Part shown: positions 26,314 to 35,098 of the stretch, one piece after another
Position numbering within the stretch: position 1 is the stretch's first letter
Layout of the letters: the number at the start of each line of letters is the position of its first letter
Assembly: GCA_964492845.1 (NCBI GenBank)
Contig: CAZBMZ010000017.1
Coordinates: 1-64,000, forward strand
Direction of reading: 5' to 3'
Length of the DNA stretch: 64,000 nt
Source: JADJPF01 sp964492845
GTDB lineage: Bacteria; Acidobacteriota; Blastocatellia; Chloracidobacteriales; JADJPF01
Translations under genes and position numbers: made by a program
The notes under the pieces: generated by a model
Database searches by the model: none
Seen by the model: the letters and a program-made list of their open reading frames with translations, nothing else
Told to the model about the DNA's origin: nothing

Positions 26314-27450
26314 ATGCAAAATACTTATGATGTTGTTTTAGAAGGTGGTGGAGCAAAGGGTATTGTTTTTGTTGGGGCATTTCAAGAAATTGAAGCTAAA
26401 CAATTAAATATCCGCCGTTATGTTGGGACATCTGCTGGTAGTATTACTGCTGTTTTATTAGCGGCTGGATATAATGCCCAAGAACTTTTTGAAGCTGTAA
26501 ATGAGAAATTTATAGATCCAAAAACAGGAACAGAAAAACCCATCTTTCTTTCTTTTTTAGACACCCCAGAAAAAACAGACTTTTCTGAAAATGAAATTAA
26601 CACTAGTTTACTTTGTTTGTTGCTGTCAGAAACAGATATTCCATTGTTGCCTAAAATAGTTGAAAATCGCATTCATCAGTCTTTGACTTATGAGTTGATG
26701 AAATTATCTGGATATCGTGAAATTTTTTCTTTACTAGAAAGAGGTGGTTTATATTCAGGTAAGAAGTTTATAGAATGGTTAACAAAAAAGTTAACAGCTA
26801 AAAACGCAAGTTGGGCAAATGCTACTTTATCAGAATTTTACAAATCTACAGGAAAAGATCTTTCTGTTGTTGCTTCAGATATTACTGCTAATGAAATGTT
26901 AGTGTTAAATCATAGAACTGCGCCTGATTGCCCAATTGTTTATGCTGTAAGAATGTCTATTAGCTTACCTTTTGTTTGGCAAGAAGTAATATGGCAAAAA
27001 AGCTGGGGTTTATACCAGGGAAGAGATTTAACTGGTGATGCTGTTGTTGATGGAGGGGTGCTTTCAAATTTTCCTATTAGTTTAATTGTTGATAATGGGC
27101 ATGAAAATGTAATGGGAGATTTTAAGGCTAATGAAGCAGGTACTTTGGGATTATTAATTGATGAAAAACTAGCTGTTAGTAATGCTAGTCAAGCAAGCCC
27201 AATTGAGATTTCTAATCAAGGTGCTAGCCGATTAGCAAATATCAAAGTCTTACAACGAATCAACAATTTAGTGGACACTTTAACTAGTGCAAGTGATAAA
27301 GCAGAAATCAAAGCTCATGAAAAATTAATTTGCCATCTGCCTGCTAAAGGTTATGGAACAACAGAATTTAATATGAGCAAAGAGAGAATGCAAGCATTGA
27401 TTAATGGTGGTCGTCAGGCTATGAAAGAATATCTTGATGCTTTAGCATAA
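26314..27450 (+). CDS. patatin-like phospholipase
   Basis: Encodes 378 aa. The patatin hydrolase core is complete: oxyanion loop GGGAKG (11-16), nucleophile Ser40 in GTSAGS, and the catalytic Asp in DGGVLSNFPI near residue 246. Bacterial members cleave acyl chains of phospholipids or related esters; some are secreted effectors, but this one has no signal peptide. Ribosome site TAGGAG sits before the ATG. The large insert between the Ser and Asp motifs (about 60-200) is family-variable. Neighbours give no clear pathway. Confidence 0.88.
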   Translation: MQNTYDVVLEGGGAKGIVFVGAFQEIEAKQLNIRRYVGTSAGSITAVLLAAGYNAQELFEAVNEKFIDPKTGTEKPIFLSFLDTPEKTDFSENEINTSLLCLLLSETDIPLLPKIVENRIHQSLTYELMKLSGYREIFSLLERGGLYSGKKFIEWLTKKLTAKNASWANATLSEFYKSTGKDLSVVASDITANEMLVLNHRTAPDCPIVYAVRMSISLPFVWQEVIWQKSWGLYQGRDLTGDAVVDGGVLSNFPISLIVDNGHENVMGDFKANEAGTLGLLIDEKLAVSNASQASPIEISNQGASRLANIKVLQRINNLVDTLTSASDKAEIKAHEKLICHLPAKGYGTTEFNMSKERMQALINGGRQAMKEYLDALA

Positions 27451-27492
27451 GGCAGAACTTTTATCTTTGTAGTTAATTATTGGAGTAAACAA

Positions 27493-27837
27493 ATGACACA
27501 ATCTAGAATTGAAGTTTTTCAAGAACTATTAAAAGAACAGCCTGATGATGTAATGATCTGGTATGGGCTAGCGGGTGAATATACTAAATTATCTGATTGG
27601 GTTGCAGCTACTGAAGCACTAGAAAAAGTAATTAAGCTTAATTCTAGTTATACAGCAGCTTATCAAATGCTAGGTTCAGCACTTATGAATCAAGGAAAGC
27701 TAGTTGAAGCACAAAATATTTGGCAAAAAGGCATTGAAGTAGCTAATCAAACAGGTGCATGGAAAGCTAAACAACATATGGAAGGATTGTTGGCAAATGC
27801 TAATAGCCAAATAAACAACGGTTTTTGCTCTAGTTAA
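27493..27837 (+). CDS. small TPR protein
   Basis: Encodes 114 aa consisting of roughly two to three TPR hairpins: MIWYGLAGEYTKLSDWVAATEALEKVI (about 18-45), then AAYQMLGSALMNQGKLVEAQNIWQKGIEVA (about 52-82). No signal or membrane segment. It resembles the small TPR proteins that follow diverse genes in Acidobacteria-like and cyanobacterial genomes. It is a likely protein-protein adaptor, with partner unknown. It follows the patatin gene by 42 bases. Confidence 0.75.
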   Translation: MTQSRIEVFQELLKEQPDDVMIWYGLAGEYTKLSDWVAATEALEKVIKLNSSYTAAYQMLGSALMNQGKLVEAQNIWQKGIEVANQTGAWKAKQHMEGLLANANSQINNGFCSS

Positions 27838-27914
27838 GATGGAAGTATTGACTAAAGTAAAATATAGGGATATTATAGCCAAATTCTAATCAATAAAAAT
27901 ATGTAAGAGGAATT

Positions 27915-28346
27915 ATGGCTGAATTAAAAACTAAACCAACAGATGCAAATGTTCTTGATTTTTTAAGTAAAAATACAGCTTCAGAAAGATATAAAGATTG
28001 TCTTACTATTCTTAACTTGATGAAGGAAGCTAGCGGAGCAGAGCCGGTAATGTGGGGAGACAGCATAGTTGGATTTGGATGTTATCGTTACCTTTACAAA
28101 ACAGGTAATGGAGGAGAATGGCCTATAATAGGATTTTCTCCTAGAAAAAATGATTTAACCCTTTATCTAATGCCTGGGATGTATGGCTTTGAAGCTGTTG
28201 CAGATTTAATGGAAAAATTAGGAAAATACAAAACAGGAAAATCATGTTTATATATAAAAAAGCTAGCTAACATAGATCTTGATGTCTTAAAAGAGCTAAT
28301 TCATAAATCTGTTGAAGCAATGGCTGATAAACGGGTAGATAAATAA
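27915..28346 (+). CDS. DUF1801 domain protein
   Basis: Encodes 143 aa with the DUF1801 (YdhG/YjbR-related fold) pattern: RYKDCLTILNLMKEASGAEPVMWGDSIVGFG (about 29-60), then WPIIGFSPRKNDLTLYLMPG, then the C-terminal KLGKYKTGKSCLYIKKL. Proteins of this fold are small cytoplasmic proteins of unclear biochemical function. Ribosome site AAGAGG precedes the ATG. A short imperfect hairpin follows the gene. Confidence 0.85.
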   Translation: MAELKTKPTDANVLDFLSKNTASERYKDCLTILNLMKEASGAEPVMWGDSIVGFGCYRYLYKTGNGGEWPIIGFSPRKNDLTLYLMPGMYGFEAVADLMEKLGKYKTGKSCLYIKKLANIDLDVLKELIHKSVEAMADKRVDK

Positions 28347-28348
28347 AA

Positions 28349-28368
28349 GCAAAGTATTTTACTTTTGC
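28349..28368 (+). terminator. weak hairpin after the DUF1801 gene
   Basis: GCAAAGTA (28349-28356) pairs imperfectly with TACTTTTGC (28360-28368) around TTT. The core AAGTA/TACTT is perfect; one base bulges. No U tract follows. It may partly separate the DUF1801 gene from the next. Confidence 0.3.
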
Positions 28369-28391
28369 AAAATAAATAATACTTGCAACAT

Positions 28392-28787
28392 ATGTGGAAT
28401 AAAAAATCAGTCTTTATTCTTCTAATGGCTATAGCCTTTGCTTGGTCATTTTCATGGGTTTTTCTTACTCCATTTTGTGGGCTAATTTTTCATTGTGGTT
28501 GTACTTGGCTATGGGCAGGAGCAGCAGAAAAGTGTGTTGGAGCAATGGATATGGCTTGTATACAACATACTTGTCCTTGGTGTGATGATGGTAAACTTGG
28601 AATGATGATTCCATTAACAATAATTTTATTTAGCCAAACTTTGGCAATTTTTTTATTTTGGTGGAAATATAATTCTAGTTTACTTTTAAAACTTATTTTC
28701 CAAATACTTATTGGGATAATTACTTTTATACTTTCTGGTTATTTTGAAGCAGTAATTCATGGTTGGATTAAAAATTATCCTAGATAA
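28392..28787 (+). CDS. cysteine-rich small membrane protein of unknown function
   Basis: Encodes 131 aa from the ATG at 28392 (a TTG nine bases upstream is the alternative; no ribosome site is visible for either). Membrane segments lie near 7-27, 71-93 and 98-120. Between the first two is a loop with eight cysteines in pairs (FCG, HCGC, KC, AC, TCPWC), two histidines and tryptophans. The TCPWC resembles a thioredoxin-type CxxC. The loop might bind a metal or form disulfides outside the membrane. I do not recognise the family. Confidence 0.55.
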   Translation: MWNKKSVFILLMAIAFAWSFSWVFLTPFCGLIFHCGCTWLWAGAAEKCVGAMDMACIQHTCPWCDDGKLGMMIPLTIILFSQTLAIFLFWWKYNSSLLLKLIFQILIGIITFILSGYFEAVIHGWIKNYPR

Positions 28788-28862
28788 ACTAGTTAATGCT
28801 CTCAAAAATGCGCTAAACTAATGGCTAAAATTTAATTTTAACCCAAATGGAGTTTTATTTTT

Positions 28863-29141
28863 GTGGGCAAGCTATTAAGCGATTTCTACGAAAAATTACG
28901 TAAAGTTGTTAGTCCAGGTGATGAAGTAGTAGAAGTTAAAGCAGAAACTCCAAAACCACCAATTAAAGTTCAAGAAAAACCTTCTTCCTACCCTCCAAAA
29001 TTAATTGAAGGGGAAGATTTTTATTGGGAAGGTCGCTATATGGTATTAACAGATAAATATTTGCTTAAACGTGGTTATTGTTGCGAATCGGGGTGTCGTC
29101 ATTGCCCTTATGGATTTAATAAAAAAAATAAAAAATCTTAA
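28863..29141 (+). CDS. DUF5522 family protein
   Basis: Encodes 92 aa from a GTG with GGAG about eleven bases upstream. The first half is a lysine/proline-rich variable linker. The second half carries the DUF5522 signature: EDFYWEGRYMVLTDKYLLKRGYC, then CxxxGCRHCPYGF with cysteines in C-C-x3-C-x2-C arrangement (near residues 73-82), which probably binds zinc or an iron-sulfur cluster. In other bacteria such short domains stand alone or are fused to tRNA-modification or phosphohydrolase proteins. Function is unknown. Confidence 0.8.
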   Translation: MGKLLSDFYEKLRKVVSPGDEVVEVKAETPKPPIKVQEKPSSYPPKLIEGEDFYWEGRYMVLTDKYLLKRGYCCESGCRHCPYGFNKKNKKS

Positions 29142-29161
29142 AATCCTAAGTTCTATCACTT

Positions 29162-30319
29162 ATGCAATATCAACTTTTAATAGTATCAATTAAAGATAAA
29201 AGAACAGAATATTTTATTAAAAAGTATTTAGTAGAAAAATTAGCATTTAGCCAAACAAACTCTCAAAAAATATTAAGCAAATTACCTGTTGTTATTTTTC
29301 AATCAGAAGATATCAATAAAATAGATGTTATTGCTAATGAGTTAAAAGAATTAGGTGCAGAACCTCAAATAAATTCACCATCAAATAAATTTTGTCTCCA
29401 ACATATAGAACAAGTTATTTCTTCAAGCTGTGTAAAGTGTGGCGATGCAACTTGCAATCGTTGTCAACAAGAAAATAAAAGTCTTTGCATTAATTGTTTT
29501 CTTAAACAACAGAATAAACATCGTTGGACTCGTTACCGACAAATGGCAGTTTTTGGCATTTTATTAGTAGTTCTAGTAGTATCAGCTAGGATTTACTACA
29601 ACGATAACCGAAAACTAGATTGGGATCGCACCTATAATGTTGCTTTAGTTGAAGTAGTTTATGATTCTAAAGAAGATAAAGCTAGAGGATTATCTATGTC
29701 GGGTAGAGATCTACTACAACATAGCTTAGAAAAATGGTTTGAATCAGAAGCAAAAAGGGTCTATAACAGCAATATTAAACCTTTTCGTTTTAAGTTACTT
29801 GGGCCGGTGTTTAGCCAAGAATTAGCCCCGCCACTTCCCCTAGCAGATGATAACCTTTGGACAAAATATAAACAAACTTCTACTTTTATTAACTATTTTA
29901 ATAATCAGTTACTTGAAACTGGATCTAACCCAGATGATTACGATATTAAGCTTTACCTTTATATCTACCCTGCTGATAAAAGAGAAGATTATGAAAAACA
30001 GCATTCCGTAGGAACAACTAGAGGACGTTTTGGAGTAGTTTTCCTGCCTGTTGGTAAACAATCAACAGGTAGAACACTTTGTTTAATTGCACATGAAACT
30101 TTGCATACAGTAGGAGCAAGTGATAAATATGATGAAAATCATTTTACCCTGTTTCCTGATGGCTATTTTGAGCCAACAAAACGCTATCCTCAAGAATTTG
30201 CTGAAATTATGTCTTTAGCTTTTCCTGTAGCTGCTGGCAAAGAAAAGGACGCTGAAAATTTAGGTTTAAGCCGAGTTGGAAAAAAAACTGCAATTGAAAT
30301 TGGTTGGAAACAACCTTAA
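29162..30319 (+). CDS. membrane-anchored putative zinc metalloprotease with B-box-like finger
   Basis: Encodes 385 aa. Residues 1-80 look like a small alpha/beta domain reminiscent of the L7/L12 C-terminal fold (AFSQTNSQKILSKLPVVIF, VIANELKELGAEPQI). Residues about 80-120 form a Cys/His-rich B-box-like finger (FCLQH...CVKCGDATCNRC...CINC). One membrane segment follows (about 127-146). The remaining part holds HETLHTVGASDKYD (near residue 316), an HExxHxxGxxD zinc motif with Asp as third ligand, as in snapalysin-type and some archaemetzincin-like proteases. Expected topology: finger domain cytoplasmic, protease domain outside. It lies 20 bases after the DUF5522 gene and 33 before the kinase gene, so it may share the kinase transcript. 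Confidence 0.65.
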   Translation: MQYQLLIVSIKDKRTEYFIKKYLVEKLAFSQTNSQKILSKLPVVIFQSEDINKIDVIANELKELGAEPQINSPSNKFCLQHIEQVISSSCVKCGDATCNRCQQENKSLCINCFLKQQNKHRWTRYRQMAVFGILLVVLVVSARIYYNDNRKLDWDRTYNVALVEVVYDSKEDKARGLSMSGRDLLQHSLEKWFESEAKRVYNSNIKPFRFKLLGPVFSQELAPPLPLADDNLWTKYKQTSTFINYFNNQLLETGSNPDDYDIKLYLYIYPADKREDYEKQHSVGTTRGRFGVVFLPVGKQSTGRTLCLIAHETLHTVGASDKYDENHFTLFPDGYFEPTKRYPQEFAEIMSLAFPVAAGKEKDAENLGLSRVGKKTAIEIGWKQP

Positions 30320-30352
30320 TTTTAATTACTCCTGAAAACCTACATAAAAAAT

Positions 30353-33148
30353 ATGTCAAAGTTAGCAAATCTTGTAGGAGAAGTTTTAGACCAAAAATAC
30401 CAAATTGATCATCAATTGGGTCAAGGCGGTATGGGCGCAGTCTACAAAGCAACTCATTTAGGAACAGAACGACCTGTAGCATTAAAAGTAATAATGCCAG
30501 AGTTTATGCAAGAAAAACGTTTTATTGAACGTTTTAAGCTAGAAGCAAAAGCGACTGGTCGTCTTAGACATCCTAATGTAGTTAATGTTACTGACTTTGG
30601 TTTTGCTCAAGTAAATTTAGAACAAGTTGCTTACCTTGTAATGGAATATCTTAATGGTTTTACATTAGGAGATATGCTAAGAAAACAAAAAAAATTATCT
30701 CTAAGTGTAACTATTGATATATTAGAACAAACTTGTTTAGCTGTAAGTGAGGCCCATAAACTAGGCATTGTCCATCGAGACTTAAAACCTGATAATATTT
30801 GGCTAGAACCAAATGGACGTGGGGGTTATAACGTAAAAGTGCTAGATTTTGGTCTAGCACAAATACATGACTTAGCAATTAAACCACAACAGTTAATAGT
30901 TTCATTAGGTAATGAGACGACTAACTCTATACCTACAATAGATTTAGAAGCAAAAACACAAGCTGCAAATAATTCTCTTAAATCTCTAGAAGCAAAAACA
31001 CTTATAAAAGAAGAAAACCAATCCCAAGCTATAACCCAAGCTAACTTACTAGAAACAAATACATTAGTAAATAAAGAGGAGGCAGCAACTATTATTAGTA
31101 AAAACTCAAATACTAATAATAAAGCCAAAACTACAAGTCCACTTGCTTTAGAAATGGAAAAAATTACTCAAATAGGGGCAATTGTTGGTACACCACTTTA
31201 TATGTCTCCAGAACAATGCCAGGGGGAAATACTAGATTTTCGTACTGATATATATAGTTTAGGAATTATTGTTTATCAAATGCTAGTAGGCAAAACTCCA
31301 TTTACAGGAAACTTAAATCAATTATTAGTTCAACATATCCAAAGCCAACCATCTCCATTAACCAAAAAAGAGCATAATATTGCAGCGGCAATTGCTAAAA
31401 TTATTATGAGTGCGTTAGATAAAGATCCTGCTAATCGCCCTGTTAGTGCTACGGCTTTTGCGGCTGAGCTAAAAGCTAGTAGTGAAGGAGAATTACCAAT
31501 ACTGCGCGAAGCATTATCGCTATATCGCAGAAACTTTAATACTTTTTTTAAGACTTCTCTTTTTGTTTATCTACCTTATTTAATATTTTATTTTCTTCTT
31601 ATTGGAGTAGCAAAATCATTGCCAAGTGATTTTAGTTATTTAATTTATTTATTAAACAAAAGTTATTGGTTAATAGCTATTTTAATATTATTATTTGCTA
31701 ATGCTACTAGCTTAGGCATATTTGCTTTGGTAGTTAGAGAAGTACAAAAATTTCCTCAAAAAACTATTTTCTTATTACCTTTTTTAAGAATTTATTTTGC
31801 TAATTTTACAAAAATTATTACTACAGCTTTACTTGCTAATGTCCAACTTTTATTTAATTATGCGCTATGTGTGCCAGTAATTTTACTAGAACAAAAATCT
31901 AATAAAGAAGCTTTAGCAAGATCAAGTTTTTTAGTTAACTACTTAAAACCAACTTTAATTGCACTAGAAATAAGAAATCTATTTTTATCTGTTTTTTCGC
32001 TTCTAATTGCTCCTATTTCCTTTGTATTTATAAACTTAGTTATTTTTATTATTAATGAAGAAAAATCTAAATTGTTATTAGAAAAGGCAACTTTAGCTTC
32101 ATTTATTTTTATTCCAAGTGCATTTATTTTACTTCCTGCAATATTACTAATACTTGTTTATCCTGTTATTGCTATTGCATTTGTTTTGTTTTACTTCAAA
32201 ACTAGGATAATTTTAGGAGAAAATCCAACTCAAGAAACACAATTAGATCAAGCTAATAGTTTAGCTACTGATCTCAATACTAGTAATTATGCAAGGGAAA
32301 AACGCTCTTCTTTATTAGCTTTAACTCTAATCATTACATTAGTAGGTTGGTTGTCGGTCAAAAACATTGCTTTAACTTTAGCAACTACAGGAGGATTTAC
32401 TAGCGTAGTAGAAGCATTAATTTTAGTTGGAGCTAATGCTAACGCTAAAATAAGCACTTCTCTTTTTGATTTTGATGATGAGTTTACAACAACTCCATTA
32501 ATTCATGCTGTTTCTAATGCCAAGCAACAAAAAGAGTTAGTAACAACACTTCTAAAAAATGGGGCTAATGTAAATACGGCTAATGATTATGGATGGACTC
32601 CAATAATGGAAGCCGTAATAAAAGATGATTTTGAAACATTAGAAGTATTAATAAGTTATGGTGCTGATGTTAATGTTACAACTAGTCAAGGTTGGACTCC
32701 TTTAATGTGGGCAATTAAACGAAGTAATTTAGACATAGTGAAATATTTACTTAATAATAAGGCTGATACAAATATGTTAACTGAGAATGGAAAAACAGCT
32801 TTACATATTAGTATTGAAACAGGAAATGCTTATATAACAAAACAACTTTTAGATTATTGTGATCAAGTTAATATTACTGATGATCAAGGAAATACGGCTT
32901 TAAGTTTAGCAGCACAAGGAGGTGATAGTTATATTGTTAAGTTGTTGATTAAAAAAAATGCTTTTATTGATCATCAAAATAAAGTTGGGCAAACACCTTT
33001 AATTCTTGCCACTATTAACAGCCAAAAAGAAGCTATTAAAGAATTACTTGAAGCAGGTGCAAAGCCTGAAATTAAAGACAACTATGATAAGACAGTTTTA
33101 GATTATACAAAGGAACAAGAAATACTTAATTTGCTAAATACAGATTAA
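30353..33148 (+). CDS. Ser/Thr protein kinase with multi-pass membrane domain and C-terminal ankyrin repeats
   Basis: Encodes 931 aa. The N-terminal Hanks-type kinase is complete: glycine loop GQGGMG (23-28), Lys45, HRDLKPDN (141-148), DFG (165-167), GTPLYMSPE (279-287). Between DFG and the MSPE motif is a Thr/Ser/Asn-rich insertion of about 90 residues with repeats LEAKT (198-202, 212-216) and LETNT (233-237). After the kinase (to about 375) come six or seven membrane segments (about 395-665), then around seven ankyrin repeats (about 690-925). Kinase with a membrane domain and a protein-binding tail is typical of Acidobacteria/Myxobacteria-like signalling. Which side of the membrane the ankyrin part faces depends on the exact number of passes. 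Confidence 0.9.
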   Translation: MSKLANLVGEVLDQKYQIDHQLGQGGMGAVYKATHLGTERPVALKVIMPEFMQEKRFIERFKLEAKATGRLRHPNVVNVTDFGFAQVNLEQVAYLVMEYLNGFTLGDMLRKQKKLSLSVTIDILEQTCLAVSEAHKLGIVHRDLKPDNIWLEPNGRGGYNVKVLDFGLAQIHDLAIKPQQLIVSLGNETTNSIPTIDLEAKTQAANNSLKSLEAKTLIKEENQSQAITQANLLETNTLVNKEEAATIISKNSNTNNKAKTTSPLALEMEKITQIGAIVGTPLYMSPEQCQGEILDFRTDIYSLGIIVYQMLVGKTPFTGNLNQLLVQHIQSQPSPLTKKEHNIAAAIAKIIMSALDKDPANRPVSATAFAAELKASSEGELPILREALSLYRRNFNTFFKTSLFVYLPYLIFYFLLIGVAKSLPSDFSYLIYLLNKSYWLIAILILLFANATSLGIFALVVREVQKFPQKTIFLLPFLRIYFANFTKIITTALLANVQLLFNYALCVPVILLEQKSNKEALARSSFLVNYLKPTLIALEIRNLFLSVFSLLIAPISFVFINLVIFIINEEKSKLLLEKATLASFIFIPSAFILLPAILLILVYPVIAIAFVLFYFKTRIILGENPTQETQLDQANSLATDLNTSNYAREKRSSLLALTLIITLVGWLSVKNIALTLATTGGFTSVVEALILVGANANAKISTSLFDFDDEFTTTPLIHAVSNAKQQKELVTTLLKNGANVNTANDYGWTPIMEAVIKDDFETLEVLISYGADVNVTTSQGWTPLMWAIKRSNLDIVKYLLNNKADTNMLTENGKTALHISIETGNAYITKQLLDYCDQVNITDDQGNTALSLAAQGGDSYIVKLLIKKNAFIDHQNKVGQTPLILATINSQKEAIKELLEAGAKPEIKDNYDKTVLDYTKEQEILNLLNTD

Positions 33149-33172
33149 GTAATAGCATTTTTCTTAAATTTA

Positions 33173-33212
33173 ACTGCTAGGAAATAGAGAGAAGCTTTAA
33201 TTTCCTAGCAGT
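33173..33212 (+). terminator. hairpin downstream of the kinase gene
   Basis: A perfect 13-bp stem, ACTGCTAGGAAAT (33173-33185) with ATTTCCTAGCAGT (33200-33212), has a 14-base loop and lies 25 bases after the kinase stop. No T run follows, so it could terminate weakly or protect the mRNA end. Confidence 0.5.
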
Positions 33213-33415
33213 GCGAGCCGAAATCGCTAATTACTGATGGCTAGAATGTAGAAGGAAGGAAAACTTGCAACAAATTTGGAAAATTTATAAAAATTTTTCC
33301 GAGTTAAATTAATTGTTACATTGCTTTATTGATCTAAAAGCTTATCTTGGTTAGCATTCTTCTTTTATCTTGGATAAAATATTAAAAAATCAAATCCCCC
33401 CAAACAGGAGAAAAA

Positions 33416-33766
33416 ATGATAGACATAGGAAATGGTAACCTCTTTGATGTAGTAAACCTAGATAATGGAGAGGCAATAGAAACACAAGAAGATTTTAAGA
33501 AAGCTTATAAAGCCCGTAAAGCTGCTTTAGTCATAGATTTAGGGTATGCAAAATATCCTGTGTTGATTACATTTTTAGCTAATTATCCTAATACTCCTTT
33601 TGCAATTCATGTGTTTATTCCTCCAATGCCTTCTGAAGAGCATGAATATGATTTATTACAACAGCTTAAAAATGTTCGCGGCCTACGTAGTATTAGACGC
33701 GAAAATACACTTAGAAAAAATAAAAAATTAGTTGATAGCTATTTGCAATTTTTACAAAAACGATAA
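33416..33766 (+). CDS. conserved-looking small protein of unknown function
   Basis: Encodes 116 aa with a ribosome site CAGGAG before the ATG. Its alternation of beta and alpha (AALVIDLGYAKYPVLITFLANYPNTPFAIHVFIPP, about 38-75) suggests a Rossmann-like or flavodoxin-like alpha/beta fold, followed by a basic helical tail (LRSIRRENTLRKNKKL). No signal or membrane segment and no family recognised. It sits 37 bases before the M24 peptidase gene and may share its transcript. Function unknown. Confidence 0.55.
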   Translation: MIDIGNGNLFDVVNLDNGEAIETQEDFKKAYKARKAALVIDLGYAKYPVLITFLANYPNTPFAIHVFIPPMPSEEHEYDLLQQLKNVRGLRSIRRENTLRKNKKLVDSYLQFLQKR

Positions 33767-33803
33767 ACCAACTGATTATAAGCTTTAGCAAAGGAACTAA
33801 AAC

Positions 33804-35006
33804 ATGCAAAGAAGAAATTTTCTAACTTCCTTAAGTCTAGCAACAATTGGAAGCTTAACGCTTCCTAAACTTAGTTTTTCAAGTAATTTTTCAAGTCCAG
33901 AAATTAGTATTGCTGAAGCTATTTCTAATTCTATTCCCTCTCGTATTGCTCGCGCACAGCAATTAATGAAATCAGCCAAAATAGATCTACTTTTTGCTCT
34001 TCCTAGCAAAAATATGACCTATTTAACTAAATTAAGAACCGGACGTAGTGAAAGGCTAATCTCGCTACTGTTACCACAAACAGGTGAGTCTGTTGTTATA
34101 ACTCCGGCATTTGAAGAAGAACGTGTAAAACGAGCTAATGCTGCAATTAAAACTGCTCCTTGGGAAGAATCAGAAAATCCTTATCAACTTGCAATGGATT
34201 TATTTAAGAAAATGGGAGTTAATCGTATAGGATTAGAACCCTCTACAGATATAAATACCTATTGGAAACTACGTGCAGTTGCTCCAAACAATTTAGAATT
34301 AGTTGATGGTGAAGCAATTTTCTCAGCCCTGAGATTACAAAAATCTACTGAAGAACTAGCAGCTATAAAACAAGCTAATAAAATTACCTTAGAAGCTATT
34401 ACAGCAACACATGCTGTTTTAGCAGCAAATAAAACAGAGCTAGAAATTGGCTCAGTTATATCTCAAGAAATGAGAAAACGAGGTTCTAACGGGGGCGGAC
34501 TTGTGCAATTTGGCCCTAGTTCAGCACTCCCGCATGGTGGCCCAAGTGAAGTTAAATTAAGCCGTGATATGACTGTTCTAATTGATGTTGGTTGTGATGT
34601 AAGCGGTTATAGTTCTGATATAACTAGGACAATTTTTTGGGGTGACAAGCCATCTGCTAAATATAAAGAAATCTACAACATAGTTTGGCAGGCCCAACAA
34701 GCTGGAGTAGAAGCAGCCCGCGCTGGTGTAGAATGTCAAGCTGTAGATCGTGCAGCGAGAAATGTTATTGAAAAGGCTGGCTATGGGAAATATTTTACTC
34801 ATCGCCTAGGACATGGCTTGGGTATGGATGGACATGAATTTCCTTATTTGGTAAAAGGAAATACTTTTCAATTACAACCTGGAAATGTAGTAACTATTGA
34901 ACCTGGCATTTATTTACCTGGGGAATTTGGAGTAAGAATTGAAGATGTTTTCTTGATTACAGAAAAAGGTTGTGAGGCTCTTTCTGAACGAGTAACACAG
35001 ATATAA
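33804..35006 (+). CDS. exported M24 family Xaa-Pro aminopeptidase-like peptidase
   Basis: Encodes 400 aa. The N-terminus MQRRNFLTSLSLATIG is a twin-arginine-type export signal (RRxFL). The middle is the creatinase N-domain. The C-terminal pita-bread fold (about 190-400) has the metal ligands: Asp pair in LIDVGCDVSGYSSDITRT, His in HRLGHGLGMDGHE, and Glu residues in TIEPGIY and RIED. It should release N-terminal residues before proline (Pro-X peptides) in the periplasm. Folding before export would fit a metal enzyme. A strong terminator follows. The specific activity (prolidase versus aminopeptidase P) is not determined. Confidence 0.88.
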   Translation: MQRRNFLTSLSLATIGSLTLPKLSFSSNFSSPEISIAEAISNSIPSRIARAQQLMKSAKIDLLFALPSKNMTYLTKLRTGRSERLISLLLPQTGESVVITPAFEEERVKRANAAIKTAPWEESENPYQLAMDLFKKMGVNRIGLEPSTDINTYWKLRAVAPNNLELVDGEAIFSALRLQKSTEELAAIKQANKITLEAITATHAVLAANKTELEIGSVISQEMRKRGSNGGGLVQFGPSSALPHGGPSEVKLSRDMTVLIDVGCDVSGYSSDITRTIFWGDKPSAKYKEIYNIVWQAQQAGVEAARAGVECQAVDRAARNVIEKAGYGKYFTHRLGHGLGMDGHEFPYLVKGNTFQLQPGNVVTIEPGIYLPGEFGVRIEDVFLITEKGCEALSERVTQI

Positions 35007-35020
35007 ATATTAAGAAACAC

Positions 35021-35062
35021 AAAAAAGAGTTAATAAGAAATTTTGTTTATTAACTCTTTTTT
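35021..35062. terminator. strong bidirectional terminator after the M24 peptidase
   Basis: A 16-bp perfect stem, AAAAAAGAGTTAATAA (35021-35036) with TTATTAACTCTTTTTT (35047-35062), encloses a 10-base loop. The arms themselves supply the A and T tracts, making it Rho-independent and closing the unit before the TerD operon. Confidence 0.8.
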
Positions 35063-35098
35063 ATTGCTCTTAAAAACCGTTTTTTAGCTTAATTTCGT

